Positions 63,632 through 64,000 of a stretch of 64,000 nucleotides of DNA are shown here, in pieces (position 1 is the first letter of the stretch; every line of letters begins with the position of its first letter). Source of the stretch: Demequina subtropica (GTDB lineage: Bacteria > Actinomycetota > Actinomycetes > Actinomycetales > Demequinaceae); assembly GCF_000971235.1 (NCBI RefSeq), contig NZ_BBMB01000011.1:252547-316546 (forward strand), given 5' to 3'. The notes below the pieces were generated by a model, which saw only the letters and a list, made by a program, of their open reading frames with translations, did no database searches and was not told the DNA's origin. The position numbers were made by a program, and so were the translations under genes.

Positions 63632-64000
63632 TCAGTCGGTGGGGGTGATCGTGAGGACCAGGCGGTTGAGCATGAACAGGTCCGAGTACCCGCTGTAGAG
63701 CTGGACGCGGTGGACGCCGGCGCCCACGGTCTTGGTCTTGAACGGCTTGGCGTCCACGCCGAGCGAGTTGGCGAAGGGTGAGCCGAACGCCGTGGAGTCC
63801 ACCGCGTTGCCCGAGTTGCCGCCTACCGCGTGCTTGCCGTTCCAGCCCCACGGGTTGAGCGTGTCGCCGTCGACCGAGACGCGGTTGTCATGCTTGCCGC
63901 GGTCGCCCTCGAAGGCGATCATCGAGACGTCGACCGTGGCCTGCCCGTCGGTGGCGAAGGGGAGCTCCGTGGTGGTCCCGAACATCCACTCGGTGCCGTC
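63632..64000 (-). CDS. C-terminal part of a secreted or wall protein (cut by window edge)
   Basis: The last 122 residues of a gene that begins outside the window. ELPFATDGQATVDVSMIAFEGDRG, an Asn/Gly-rich NPWGWNGKHAVGGNSG and a beta-rich ending VQLYSGYSDLFMLNRLVLTITPTD suggest a beta-sandwich surface domain. No sorting signal is present at the end. The family is not recognised. Confidence 0.6.
   Translation of the reverse strand, partial: DGTEWMFGTTTELPFATDGQATVDVSMIAFEGDRGKHDNRVSVDGDTLNPWGWNGKHAVGGNSGNAVDSTAFGSPFANSLGVDAKPFKTKTVGAGVHRVQLYSGYSDLFMLNRLVLTITPTD

Overview
The window is chromosomal DNA from a very GC-rich Gram-positive actinobacterium, most likely of the order Micrococcales. Supporting signs are very dense packing (about 8 % non-coding), frequent GTG starts with GGAGG-type ribosome sites, 4-base GTGA/ATGA gene overlaps, a GlnR-type regulator, DUF2516, FABP-like and DUF4177 proteins, an ffs RNA next to dnaX, and arabinan-utilisation genes. 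The species cannot be fixed from the sequence. No phage, IS element, integrase or CRISPR array is visible.

Layout. 1-2.3 kb: the start of a secreted protein (cut by the edge) and an ABC exporter pair. 2.4-7.9 kb (leftward): dtd, DUF2516, a vapBC-type toxin-antitoxin pair, ygfZ, a nitrobindin-like protein with a coupled 36-residue membrane peptide, then a thiol-redox set (DsrE, DUF4395, thioredoxin) and a membrane protein. 8-16.3 kb: glnR, nhaA, nth, an RsiG-like protein coupled to a Crp regulator, ridA, a DUF4177 protein, a bifunctional penicillin-binding protein and a phosphoesterase. 16.4-20 kb: tRNA-Pro and a three-gene pentose-type ABC importer. 20.2-30.3 kb: asd-lysC, a carboxylesterase, a second ABC exporter pair, recR, dnaX, SRP RNA, tRNA-Ser(GGA) and a LytR_C protein. 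30.4-43.4 kb: an arabinan/galactoside utilisation locus. 43.5-57 kb: accessory and membrane genes (FMN reductase, DUF2200, a low-GC 770-residue membrane protein, two FUSC paralogues, DUF998, an M20-MFS-TetR operon, a 432-residue membrane protein), tRNA-Ser(CGA), tadA and upp. 57.4-61.6 kb: nrdAB under apparent NrdR control. 61.7-64 kb: an MFS exporter, a PfpI-family protein and the end of an unidentified protein.

How the genes work together. One predicted membrane-anchored, externally acting GH43 arabinanase, a CUT1 importer without its own ATPase, and apparently cytoplasmic GH51, GH43, GH127 and GH27 enzymes form a pathway that cuts arabinan outside, imports oligosaccharides and releases L-arabinose inside. 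A LacI repressor is translationally coupled to GH127. Near-identical palindromes (core TRCAWCGWTGYA) lie before GH27, before the importer, before GH127, and also before the separate pentose ABC importer 18 kb away, which suggests one regulon. The nrdAB pair supplies deoxynucleotides. Its beta subunit has Phe at the radical-Tyr position and Glu as first metal ligand, with the residue spacing of Chlamydia class Ic enzymes.

The strongest unexplained signal is the 10-mer GGACGATGCG: 31 exact copies on both strands, about 100 times chance expectation, half of them in the 8 % of DNA between genes, sometimes arranged as hairpins or tandem arrays. Two further families of dyad-rich intergenic repeats are also present.
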